A DNA stretch of 48,110 nt from assembly GCA_021205725.1 (NCBI GenBank), contig JAJPWY010000005.1, positions 1 through 48,110 of the forward strand, given 5' to 3'. The position numbers and the translations under genes are program-made. The notes below the pieces were generated by a model. It ran no database searches, was not told where the DNA came from, and was given only the letters and a program-made list of their open reading frames with translations. This document shows, in pieces, positions 1 to 6,694 of the stretch. The DNA is from Clostridiales bacterium (GTDB lineage: Bacteria > Bacillota > Clostridia > Oscillospirales > Oscillospiraceae). How positions within the stretch are numbered: the first letter of the stretch is position 1; every line of letters starts with the position of its first letter.

Positions 1-252
1 GGGGGGGTTGTTGGCCGTCCCGTCGGCGCGGCGCGGGGCGGGGCCCCCGGGGGGGGGGTCCGGCCGCCGGGTTGGGGGGTCTGCGTGGGTGGCCACCGGG
101 CCGGGGGGGGTGGGGGTGCCGTAGTACTCCACCGTAATCCGATCCAGGACGGCGGCGTTGGCCCGGCCCGCCCGGACGGAGGCAAAGTCTGCCTGGACAG
201 AGGAAATGGTCTTTTTCATGCGCTCCTCGGCGGTCTTGGTGATCTCGTTCAT
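1..252 (-). CDS. frr: ribosome recycling factor (3' part missing, sequence damaged)
   Basis: The first ~46 residues ([15 protein letters not shown], then [20 protein letters not shown] and GTPTP) match the N-terminus of ribosome recycling factor, which splits post-termination ribosomes with EF-G. The ATG at 252-250 has an AAAGGAGGAACC ribosome site and lies 34 bases downstream of pyrH, the usual pyrH-frr order. After GTPTP the frame stays open but the protein turns into Pro/Arg/Gly-rich nonsense where the family has a conserved hydrophobic segment. This coincides with runs of 7-10 G at the window edge, so I read bases 1 to ~110 as sequencing or assembly damage and not as a divergent protein. 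The gene is also truncated by the window start. Confidence 0.85.
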   Translation of the reverse strand, partial: MNEITKTAEERMKKTISSVQADFASVRAGRANAAVLDRITVEYYGTPTPPGPVATHADPPTRRPDPPPGGPAPRRADGTANNPP

Positions 253-286
253 GCTGGTTCCTCCTTTGATTTGGGGTTTCGGTGTA

Positions 287-1000
287 TCAGTTGACGACGG
301 TGCCGATCTTCTCGCCCATGACCGCCCGCTTGATGTTCTCGGGATCCTTCAGGGCAAAGAGCAGCACAGGGATCTTGTTGTCCATGGACAGGGAGGTGGC
401 GGTGAAATCCATGACCTCCAGATGCTGGGCCAGCACCTGGTCGTAGGAGATGGAGTCGTACTTGACCGCCTCCGGGTCGATATGGGGGTCGGCGTTGTAC
501 ACGCCGTCGATGTTCTTGGCCAGCAGGATGATGTCGGCGTCGATCTCCGCCGCCCGGAGCACCGCCGCCGTGTCCGTAGAGAAGAAGGGGTTGCCGGTGC
601 CGCAGCCGAAGATGACCACTCTCCCCTTCTCCAGGTGCCGGATGGCCCGGGAGCGGATATAGGGCTCGGCGATCTGCTTCATCTCGATGGCGGTCTGCAC
701 CCGCACCTCCACCTGCTTCTGCTCCAGCACGTCCGCCAGAGCCAGGGCGTTGATGGCGGTGGCCAGCATGCCCATATGATCCGCCCGCACCCGAACCATG
801 GACTCGCCGCCGTCCTTCTTGCCTCTCCAGAAGTTGCCGCCGCCGACGACCACGCCGACCTGAACGCCCATGTCCACGCACTCCTTGATTACGTCGCAGA
901 CCCTTCCGATCATGTCAAAGTCCAGTCCTCTGGATGCGTCTCCCGCAAGGGCCTCACCGCTGATCTTCAACAGAATACGCTGATACTTTGGCTTGTCCAT
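287..1000 (-). CDS. pyrH: UMP kinase
   Basis: Cytosolic bacterial UMP kinase of the amino-acid kinase family, which phosphorylates UMP to UDP for pyrimidine nucleotide synthesis. The 237-residue length is standard. KISGE near residues 12-16 and a GGGNFWRG segment near 53 are the family nucleotide- and UMP-binding motifs; a late TDTAAVLRA segment fits the family too. The ATG is preceded by AAGGAGGAGCATTAC. It is followed by frr, as in most bacteria, but the usual upstream partners rpsB and tsf are 31 kb away in this window. A -10-like TAAAAT lies about 75 bases upstream. Confidence 0.97.
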   Translation of the reverse strand: MDKPKYQRILLKISGEALAGDASRGLDFDMIGRVCDVIKECVDMGVQVGVVVGGGNFWRGKKDGGESMVRVRADHMGMLATAINALALADVLEQKQVEVRVQTAIEMKQIAEPYIRSRAIRHLEKGRVVIFGCGTGNPFFSTDTAAVLRAAEIDADIILLAKNIDGVYNADPHIDPEAVKYDSISYDQVLAQHLEVMDFTATSLSMDNKIPVLLFALKDPENIKRAVMGEKIGTVVN

Positions 1001-1072
1001 GTAATGCTCCTCCTTGATTGTTCATCACAGTACCGGGCGCAGGCCACGGCCCGAGCCGCTGTACTAGATGCT

Positions 1073-1093
1073 ATTTTAATCCATTTTACCAAT
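1073..1093 (-). promoter_or_regulatory. candidate pyrH promoter -10 with ATTGGTAAAATG motif
   Basis: On the minus strand TAAAAT (1078-1073) follows ATTGGTAAAATG (1093-1082). The -35 is poor. The same 12-mer sits inside the spacer of the strong promoter at 37607-37635, which makes the assignment more likely but does not prove it. Confidence 0.35.
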
Positions 1094-1159
1094 TTTGCAT
1101 AGGGGTTTCGGAAAGATTTTCCCGGTCTCTCCCCTTTTTCTCCCGTTTTATCCTTCCGA

Positions 1160-1213
1160 TTTCGACAAAATTTGACAAAGGCTCTTTTCTTTCGACAAAA
1201 TCTGTGATATCAT
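1160..1213 (+). promoter_or_regulatory. tandem Spo0A boxes with extended -10 promoter
   Basis: TTTCGACAAAAT occurs twice, at 1160-1171 and 1190-1201, exactly 30 bp apart. Its complement contains TTTTGTCGAAA, the consensus Spo0A box (core TGTCGAA). An extended -10, TGA then TATCAT (1205-1213), follows box 2, so the boxes cover the -35 region, the arrangement of Spo0A-activated sigma-A promoters. The likely target is the amidase at 1279; pyrH, which is divergent, is the alternative. Confidence 0.6.
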
Positions 1214-1278
1214 TTCTCCACTATCTGTCATCACAGAACAAAGCCGGTGATCCCTTGGAGAGAGAGAAGCCCACCCAT

Positions 1279-2045
1279 ATGGCCCCGACGGAGCAGCCCT
1301 CTGCGGGCGGCGTTCTGCTGGGAGGTCTGCGTTTTCTGGCCATCGCCGCCGCTGTCGTCCTGCTGGCAGGCGTCGTCTGGCTCTTTACGGAGTACGCTCA
1401 GCTGCCCGCCGCCGCTGCGGACAGCGACGAGGCCCAGGACGCCGCAGAGGACGCCGCCGACGACCAGGCCCTGGCCGACGCCGCCGCCCAGGAGAGCATG
1501 GCCGCTGCCCTGGCCCAGTCCGCTGCCGAGGCCGCTGCCGCCGCCAACGTCCCCATCGTCCTGGACGACCTGGACTGGGTGACGGTAGACCTAATGAGTA
1601 CTCCCGGCCCGGCGACCTGCTGGACGGCGTCAACGCCATCGTCGTCCACTACACCGGCAACCCCGGCACCACCGCTCAACAGAACCGGGATTACTTCGCA
1701 TCCCTGGCGGAGACGGGAGAGGACTCGGTGAGCAGTCACTTCGTCATCGGCACCGACGGGGAGATCATCCAGTGCATCCCCCTCAACGAGAAGTCCTACT
1801 GCACCAACGACCGCAATCACGACACCATTTCCATCGAGTGCTGCCACCCGGATACCACCGGGGAGTTCACCCAGGAGACCATCGACTCCCTGGTGAAGCT
1901 GGTGCAATACCTGGCGGACTGCTACGGCCTGGACGAGGACGGGGTCATCCGCCACTACGACGTGACGGGCAAGCTGTGCCCCTACTACTACGCCACCAAC
2001 GAGGACGCCTGGCTGGAGCTCAAGGCCCTGTTCTTCCCGGACTGA
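1279..2045 (+). pseudogene. membrane-anchored N-acetylmuramoyl-L-alanine amidase, frameshifted
   Basis: Two frames together encode one recognisable protein. The first (from ATG 1279) gives a short cytoplasmic N-terminus, one membrane helix (FLAIAAAVVLLAGVVWLF), and an Ala/Asp-rich linker ending WVTVDL. From about 1593 the homology continues in another frame: NEYSRPGDLLDGVNAIVVHY, then HYTGNPGTTAQ and SSHFVIGTDGEIIQ, and near the end RHYDVTGKLCP. That is an Amidase_2 (T7-lysozyme/PGRP-like) zinc amidase that cleaves the lactoyl-alanine bond of peptidoglycan; the two histidines in HYTG and RHYD are expected zinc ligands. The lesion is at 1590-1596 with no slippery heptamer, so programmed frameshifting is unlikely. 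It is either a real pseudogene, a phase-type variant, or a sequence error. If intact it would be an extracytoplasmic wall hydrolase, possibly sporulation-linked given the Spo0A boxes. Confidence 0.75.
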
Positions 2046-2163
2046 CCGGGCGGAGCTCCTCCCCCGCCGTGGCCTGAACCCCTCCCCGGCAGCAGAGCGG
2101 GGGCGTGTCCCTCTCTCTCTTGGTATTTTTTAGTTCTTTGTTATTTCTTAGTGTGTCAATTTC

Positions 2164-2495
2164 ACCTGTACAGGTTTTTACCTGCACTGGTTTTTACCTG
2201 CGCTGGTTTTTACCTGCGCTGGTCTTTCCCGCTATCGGCTCCCGCCTGCGCTGGTCTTTCCCGGCACCGGTTCTCTCCGGTGTCGGTTTTTCCTGCCCAG
2301 GCGCTTCTCCTTTCCTGGTCGTCTCCTCCGCCGTCCGGGTATGCCTTTGTCACCTGTCCAGGCCCTCTGCCGTCCTGGTCTGATCCCTGCCCAGGTCGTT
2401 TCCCGTGCCGGTGCTTTCACCGTCCCGGTAGGTTCCCTGTGCCGGTCTTGTCCCGTGCCGATCTGCCGTCTGTCCAGGTGTGCTGTCCCGTTCTG
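2164..2495. repeat. degenerate 16-17 bp tandem array of short palindromes
   Basis: About 20 units, clearest at 2164, 2180, 2196, 2212, 2244, 2260 and 2276 (exact 16 bp period), then drifting to 16-17 bp (2352, 2369, 2385, 2402, 2419, 2435, 2452, 2469). The clearest unit is ACCTGCGCTGGTTTTT; the common core is CC(T/G)G-N2/3-C(C/T)GGT, an imperfect dyad. Because the period is not a multiple of three and the frames are not conserved, coding is unlikely. Units are too short and lack spacers for CRISPR. Confidence 0.75.
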
Positions 2496-2661
2496 CTATG
2501 AACTGTCCCTATTATACCCCATCTCCCCTCCAGAGACAATGCAACTCTCCAGAATCGGGCGTTTTTTGCCGCTTTTTCTCCGGTTTTCTGCAAAAAGGGG
2601 CAACAACGCAAGTATTCTTTTTTCACCGTCCCACGGGCGGGCCCGCCCTGCATTTCTCCGA

Positions 2662-2691
2662 TTGACAGAATCCGACCTCCTGTGGTATACT
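2662..2691 (+). promoter_or_regulatory. sigma-A promoter without a downstream ORF
   Basis: TTGACA (2662-2667), 18 bp spacer, TATACT (2686-2691). No ribosome site or plausible ORF follows within 400 bases, which suggests that it drives a non-coding RNA. Confidence 0.65.
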
Positions 2692-2696
2692 GTTCC

Positions 2697-2852
2697 CAGT
2701 TTGAAAGAACACGGGTTTTCAAGGCCTCACCGCCCATCTGTCCGGTGTCGCCTGAGTCTCTTTCAGCAATCATTCGGACCACCCCTCCCGGGGTCAAGGC
2801 CATACGGACAGCCGGGTCCACTGCCGGACGGCGGGTCTCCCCGCCTTATTGA
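2697..2852 (+). ncRNA. candidate structured small RNA (6S-like not excluded)
   Basis: Starts where the 2662-2691 promoter should initiate and ends near a GC hairpin (GGCGGG-TCTC-CCCGCC, 2830-2845) followed only by TTATTGATT. Long-range complementarity is visible: AAGGC (2721) with GCCTT (2844), CCGCC with GGCGG, and CTGTCCG (2738-2744) with CGGACAG (2805-2811). Smaller hairpins (CTGA...TCAG, CCCC...GGGG) lie inside, and a small one in the 3' side of the asymmetric internal loop. The ~150 nt length, closing stem and asymmetric bubble recall 6S RNA, but I do not recognise the conserved 6S sequence. It is not SRP RNA, tmRNA or RNase P RNA by their signature sequences. Confidence 0.4.
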
Positions 2853-2878
2853 TTGAGTGTGAGCTCAAGGCATCCCCG

Positions 2879-3018
2879 CACAAATGCGTCTGCGGCGTCT
2901 AGCGGCTATTTTCCGCCAGAAATGCGTTAGCAAAAGCTCAACGTACATCCAGTACGCCTTCGCTTTTGCACCTTTTTCTGACGAAAAATATCTCGCCAGC
3001 CGCTCTTGCCGATTTGTG
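2879..3018. repeat. 140 bp imperfect palindromic element
   Basis: CACAAAT at 2879-2885 mirrors ATTTGTG at 3012-3018, and the arms remain alignable inward (left GCGGC...CGCCAGAAA...GCAAAAGC, right its diverged complement) to a centre GTAC-ATCCA-GTAC at 2943-2955. An open frame of 69 codons across it on the minus strand looks like a by-product. A MITE-like or REP-like folded element is the best reading. Confidence 0.65.
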
Positions 3019-3097
3019 TGGTAATGCCCAAATTTTATAAGAGGCGCTGGTGCGCAAGCTTGTGAAACGGTCAATAAGAGCAGTAAAAGCAGATTGT

Positions 3098-3250
3098 TGC
3101 TATATAGACTCTGAACACCCCGTCTGATGCGATTTTTGCTCCTTCCCTCCCCGTGCCGGGGACGGGAGCGGGTCTGGCTGCATGGACTGACCGCAAGACG
3201 CGCCCAAGGCGTGTCCTGCGGTTTTTTCGCATAACGAGGGAGTGTTGGCG
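3098..3250 (+). promoter_or_regulatory. leader of the polyamine operon with candidate promoter
   Basis: An extended -10 (TGC then TATATA, 3098-3106) would start a ~135 nt leader before the decarboxylase. The leader holds a long hairpin (GCTCC ... CCCCG-TGC-CGGGG ... GGAGC, about 3137-3170) and then an intrinsic terminator at 3190-3227, right before the gene. This is the architecture of an attenuator or riboswitch; I do not match it to a known ligand class. Confidence 0.45.
3190..3227 (+). terminator. intrinsic terminator in the speA-type leader
   Basis: ACCGCA-A-GACGCG, loop CCCAAGG, CGTGTC-C-TGCGGT, then TTTTTT. It ends 23 bases before the start codon, so it can only terminate the operon's own leader. 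Confidence 0.75.
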
Positions 3251-4711
3251 GTGCAGTCGAGACGATACCATTATGATCAGCAGCGGGCCCCCATCTATGA
3301 AGCGCTGGAGCGCTTCCGTCAAATGCGGGTGGTGCCCTTTGACGTGCCGGGCCACAAGCGGGGCCGGGGCAACCCGGAGCTGACCGCTTTCCTGGGGGAA
3401 AAGTGCGTGGGGGTGGACGTGAACAGCATGAAGCCCCTGGACAACCTGTGTCACCCGGTATCGGTCATCCGGGAGGCGGAGGATCTGGCGGCGGACGCCT
3501 TTGGCGCAGAGCACGCCTTTTTGATGGTGGGCGGCACCACCAGCGCCGTCCAGAGCATGGTGCTCACCGCCTGCAAGCAGGGGGACGAGATCATCCTCCC
3601 CCGGAACGTCCACCGGAGCGTCATCAACGCCCTGGTGCTCTGCGGGGCGGTTCCCGTTTATGTAAACCCCGAGGTAGACCAGCGGCTGGGCATCTCCCTG
3701 GGCATGAGCCGGGATCAGGTGCAGCGGGCCATCCGGGAGCATCCCAAAGCGGTGGCGGTGCTGGTGAACAATCCCACCTATTACGGCATCTGCTCCGATC
3801 TCCGGGCCATCGTCCGCATGGCCCATGAGGCGGGGATGCTGTGCCTGGCCGACGAGGCTCACGGCACCCACTTCTATTTCGGCGGCGGTCTGCCGGTGTC
3901 GGCCATGGCGGCGGGGGCGGATATGGCCGCTGTCTCCATGCACAAGAGCGGCGGCAGCCTGACCCAGTCCAGCTTTCTCCTCACCGGCCCCGGCGTCCAC
4001 GCCGGCTATGTGCGGCAGATCATCAACCTGACCCAGACCACCTCCGGCAGCTACCTGCTCATGTCCAGCCTGGACATCAGCCGCCGGAACCTGGCCCTCC
4101 GGGGGCGGCAGGTCTTTCATCAGGTGGCGGATATGGCGGAGTACGCCCGGGAGGAGATCAACGCCATCGGCGGGTACTACGCCTTTGGCAAGGAGCTCAT
4201 CAACGGCAACTCCATCTTCGACTTCGACACCACCAAGCTCAGCGTCCACACCCTGGACATCGGTCTGGCGGGTATCGAGGTATACGACATCCTCCGGGAC
4301 GAGTACGACATCCAGATCGAATTCGGCGACATCGGCAACATCCTGGCCTACCTCTCCATGGGCGACCGGCCTCAGGAACTGGAGCGGCTGGTCAGCGCTC
4401 TGGCGGAGATCCGCCGCCGCTACCAGACCGACGGCGCCGGTCTGCTCAGTCAGGAGTATATCGACCCGGACGTGGTCATCACCCCTCAGGAGGCGTTCTA
4501 CGCCGACAAGGAGAGCCTTCCCCTCCGGGAGACGGAGGGCCGGGTCTGCTCCGAGTTTGTCATGTGCTATCCCCCCGGCATCCCCATCCTGGCCCCCGGC
4601 GAGCGCATCACCGGGGATATCCTGGATTATATCGAGTACGCTAAATGCAAGGGCTGCAGCATGACCGGCCCCGAGGACCCGGAGATCAATTATTTGAATG
4701 TGGTGAAGTGA
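3251..4711 (+). CDS. speA: Orn/Lys/Arg decarboxylase, fold type I PLP (arginine decarboxylase likely)
   Basis: A 486-residue member of the group-I pyridine-nucleotide-like PLP decarboxylases that lack the N-terminal wing domain. VPFDVPGHKRG near the start, a GGTTSAVQ phosphate-binding segment, DEAHGTH and SMHKSGGSLTQSS (PLP lysine near residue 232) are the family hallmarks; the C-terminal MCYPPGIPILAPGE segment is typical too. The substrate can be arginine, lysine or ornithine. An agmatinase two genes downstream makes arginine the best inference (arginine to agmatine to putrescine). I choose GTG 3251 because AGGGAG (3237-3242) is 8 bases upstream; GTG 3242 overlaps that site. The gene is separated from the rest of its operon by a MITE-like element. 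Confidence 0.85.
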   Translation: MQSRRYHYDQQRAPIYEALERFRQMRVVPFDVPGHKRGRGNPELTAFLGEKCVGVDVNSMKPLDNLCHPVSVIREAEDLAADAFGAEHAFLMVGGTTSAVQSMVLTACKQGDEIILPRNVHRSVINALVLCGAVPVYVNPEVDQRLGISLGMSRDQVQRAIREHPKAVAVLVNNPTYYGICSDLRAIVRMAHEAGMLCLADEAHGTHFYFGGGLPVSAMAAGADMAAVSMHKSGGSLTQSSFLLTGPGVHAGYVRQIINLTQTTSGSYLLMSSLDISRRNLALRGRQVFHQVADMAEYAREEINAIGGYYAFGKELINGNSIFDFDTTKLSVHTLDIGLAGIEVYDILRDEYDIQIEFGDIGNILAYLSMGDRPQELERLVSALAEIRRRYQTDGAGLLSQEYIDPDVVITPQEAFYADKESLPLRETEGRVCSEFVMCYPPGIPILAPGERITGDILDYIEYAKCKGCSMTGPEDPEINYLNVVK

Positions 4712-4727
4712 GAGGGTGCACGCCCCT

Positions 4728-4925
4728 CTTGGCTCCCTCTCTGAGGGAGCTGGCTGCCCGCAGGGCAGACTGAGGGAGTGCGGCACGCACCCACGACAAG
4801 ACAGGCACCCGGGCGAATTCGTAGAGAGTCGGTACGAATTCGCCGGGAGTTTTCAGCGAATCGGTAGCCCCTACCGCTCTCCCTCAGTCAGCTTCGCTGA
4901 CAGCTCCCTCAGAGAGGGAGCCAAG
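4728..4925. mobile_element. MITE-like element, copy 1 (complete, inside polyamine operon)
   Basis: 198 bp with perfect ~25 bp terminal inverted repeats beginning CTTGGCTCCCTCTCTGAGGG and ending with the complement (…GGGAGCCAAG). Each end is itself a hairpin (GCTCCCTC-TCT-GAGGGAGC), followed inward by a second hairpin (CTGCCC-GCA-GGGCAG left, GTCAGC-TTC-GCTGAC right). The centre has GGCGAATTCG and CGAATTCGCC as an inner inverted pair. No coding capacity and no clear target duplication. It lies between the decarboxylase and speE. Confidence 0.8.
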
Positions 4926-4952
4926 ATAAATAAAAGAAAGGAGCCTCCTGTC

Positions 4953-5807
4953 ATGGATCTCTGGTTCAGCGAATTTCATACCCCGGATGTGAAGCACAGC
5001 ATCCGGGTCAATCGTCATCTCTACTCCAAGCGGAGCAGCTATCAGCAGATCGACATCTTCGAAACGCCGGAGTATGGCCGGGTGCTCACCCTGGACGGCA
5101 GCGTCATGCTCACCGAGCGGGACGAGTTCATCTACGACGAGATGATCACCCACGTCCCCATGGCCGTCCATCAGGGCATCCGGGACATTCTGGTCATCGG
5201 GGCCGGAGACGGCGGCGTCGTCCGGGAGCTGACCCGGTATGACCGGGTCAGGAGCATCGACCTGGTGGAGATGGATCCCCAGGTGGTGGAGGCCTGCCGG
5301 GAGTTCCTGCCGGGCAACGCCTGCCGGATGGACGACCGGCGGGTGAAGATCCACTTCGGCAACGCCCTGAAATTCATCCGCCGCCGGGAGGCCAGCTACG
5401 ACCTGATCATCGTGGACTCCACCGACCCCTTTGGCCCCTCCGAGGGCTTCTTCACCCGGGAGTTTTACGGCAGCTGCTACACCGCCCTCCGGGAGGACGG
5501 CATTATGGTAAACCAGCAGGGCAGCCCCTTCTACGCCGAGGACGCCGAGGCCATGCAGCGCAGCCACAAGCGGATCGTCAGCACCTTCCCCATCAGCCGG
5601 GTGTATCAGGCCCACATTCCCACCTATGCGGCGGGCTACTGGCTGTTTGGCTTTGCCAGCAAGAAATACCACCCGGTGGACGACCTGGACGCCGCCGCCT
5701 GGAATGCGCTGAATCTCCGCACCCGGTACTACACCACCCGGCTCCACGTGGGGGCCTTCTGCCTCCCCGCCTTTCTGGAGGAGATGCTCCAGGAAGTGGA
5801 GGAGTGA
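4953..5807 (+). CDS. speE: spermidine synthase
   Basis: Aminopropyltransferase of 284 residues, normal length. It moves the aminopropyl group of decarboxylated S-adenosylmethionine to putrescine. N-terminal beta domain, then the Rossmann-like methyltransferase fold with GAGDGG near residue 83, an acidic DLVEMDPQVVE strand end, and the catalytic-loop DSTDPFGP near 153. The ATG has AAAGAAAGGAG upstream, just outside the MITE-like element. It lies 3 bases before speB. No speD (SAM decarboxylase) is in the window, although this enzyme needs its product, so speD must be elsewhere or the enzyme uses another donor or acceptor. Confidence 0.93.
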   Translation: MDLWFSEFHTPDVKHSIRVNRHLYSKRSSYQQIDIFETPEYGRVLTLDGSVMLTERDEFIYDEMITHVPMAVHQGIRDILVIGAGDGGVVRELTRYDRVRSIDLVEMDPQVVEACREFLPGNACRMDDRRVKIHFGNALKFIRRREASYDLIIVDSTDPFGPSEGFFTREFYGSCYTALREDGIMVNQQGSPFYAEDAEAMQRSHKRIVSTFPISRVYQAHIPTYAAGYWLFGFASKKYHPVDDLDAAAWNALNLRTRYYTTRLHVGAFCLPAFLEEMLQEVEE

Positions 5808-5810
5808 GCC

Positions 5811-6665
5811 ATGCTGGAACGGAACGTAGAGACCTTTCTGGCCTGCGACAGCGACTATGACCGTGCAGGCATCGTCCTCTTTGGTGCGCCCTTCGACTCC
5901 ACCACCAGCTTTCGCCCTGGGGCCAGGTTCGGCCCCTCCGCCATCCGGCACGAAAGCTTCGGCCTGGAGACCTACAGCCCCTACCAGGACATGGATTTAG
6001 CGGACTGCGCCGTCTTTGACTCCGGCGACCTGGAGCTGCCCTTCGGCTCCCCGGAGGCCGCTCTTGCGGACATCCAGGCCCGGACGGAGGCCATCCTCTC
6101 CGACGGCAAGCTGCCCCTGCTGCTGGGAGGCGAGCATCTGGTGACGCTGGGGGCCGTCCGGGCGGTGGCAGAGCGGTATCCCGACCTCCACATCGTCCAC
6201 TTCGACGCCCACGCCGACCTCCGGGACGACTATCTGGGGGTCCGGCTGAGCCACGCCTGCGTCATGCGCCGGTGCTGGGAGCTGACGGGAGACGGGCGCA
6301 TCCACCAGTTTGCCATCCGCAGCGGCGACCGGGAGGAGTTCCGCTTCGCCCGGCAGCACACCGACCTCCACCCCTTCTGTCTGGACGGGGTGACAGAGCT
6401 GGCGGAACGACTTCGGGCGCGGCAAACGCCGGTGTATCTCACCATCGACCTGGACTGTCTCGACCCCGGCGTGTTCCCGGGGACGGGCACCCCGGAGGCA
6501 GGGGGCGTGTTCTTCCCCCAGCTGTTAAATGCCATCACCGCCCTGTCCGGCTGTCGCATCGTGGCCGCCGACGTGAACGAGCTGGCCCCCATGCTGGATC
6601 CCACAGGAGCCTCCACCGCCACCGCCTGCAAGGTGGTGCGGGAGCTGCTGCTGGCCCTGAGTTGA
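5811..6665 (+). CDS. speB: agmatinase (ureohydrolase family)
   Basis: Manganese ureohydrolase of 284 residues; agmatinase hydrolyses agmatine to putrescine plus urea. The metal-binding motifs are all present: GGEHLVT, HFDAHADLRDDY and LTIDLDCLDPGVFPGTGTPE. Start ATG 5811 follows GTGGAGGAGTGAGCC inside the end of speE, which indicates translational coupling. Position between spermidine synthase and carboxyspermidine dehydrogenase supports agmatinase over arginase, formiminoglutamase or guanidinase. Confidence 0.9.
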   Translation: MLERNVETFLACDSDYDRAGIVLFGAPFDSTTSFRPGARFGPSAIRHESFGLETYSPYQDMDLADCAVFDSGDLELPFGSPEAALADIQARTEAILSDGKLPLLLGGEHLVTLGAVRAVAERYPDLHIVHFDAHADLRDDYLGVRLSHACVMRRCWELTGDGRIHQFAIRSGDREEFRFARQHTDLHPFCLDGVTELAERLRARQTPVYLTIDLDCLDPGVFPGTGTPEAGGVFFPQLLNAITALSGCRIVAADVNELAPMLDPTGASTATACKVVRELLLALS

Positions 6666-6694
6666 GTATTCGAACTGAGAAAGGAGACCTTCCT

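Noticed and set aside
1585..1600. Programmed -1 frameshift in the amidase
   Set aside because: No slippery heptamer or downstream pseudoknot; family members are single-frame.
2164..2495. CRISPR array
   Set aside because: Repeat period is 16-17 bp with no unique spacers and no cas genes nearby.
2105..2856. Overlapping open frames across the 16 bp array
   Set aside because: The period is not a multiple of three, the frames differ between units, and no ribosome site is found.
2865..3074. 69-codon gene on the minus strand
   Set aside because: It spans the 140 bp palindrome; frame and sequence follow from the repeat.
3071..4786. 571-codon open frame antisense to the decarboxylase gene, and similar long antisense frames (for example 14477-16660, 16679-18052, 11647-13296, 31336-33849)
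   Set aside because: They lie opposite well-recognised conserved genes, have no ribosome site, and their His/Gly/Val/Gln/Leu-rich composition is what GC-rich codon bias produces on the opposite strand.
4716..4952. Longer speE N-terminus
   Set aside because: It would translate the MITE-like element; the ribosome site and homology place the start at 4953.
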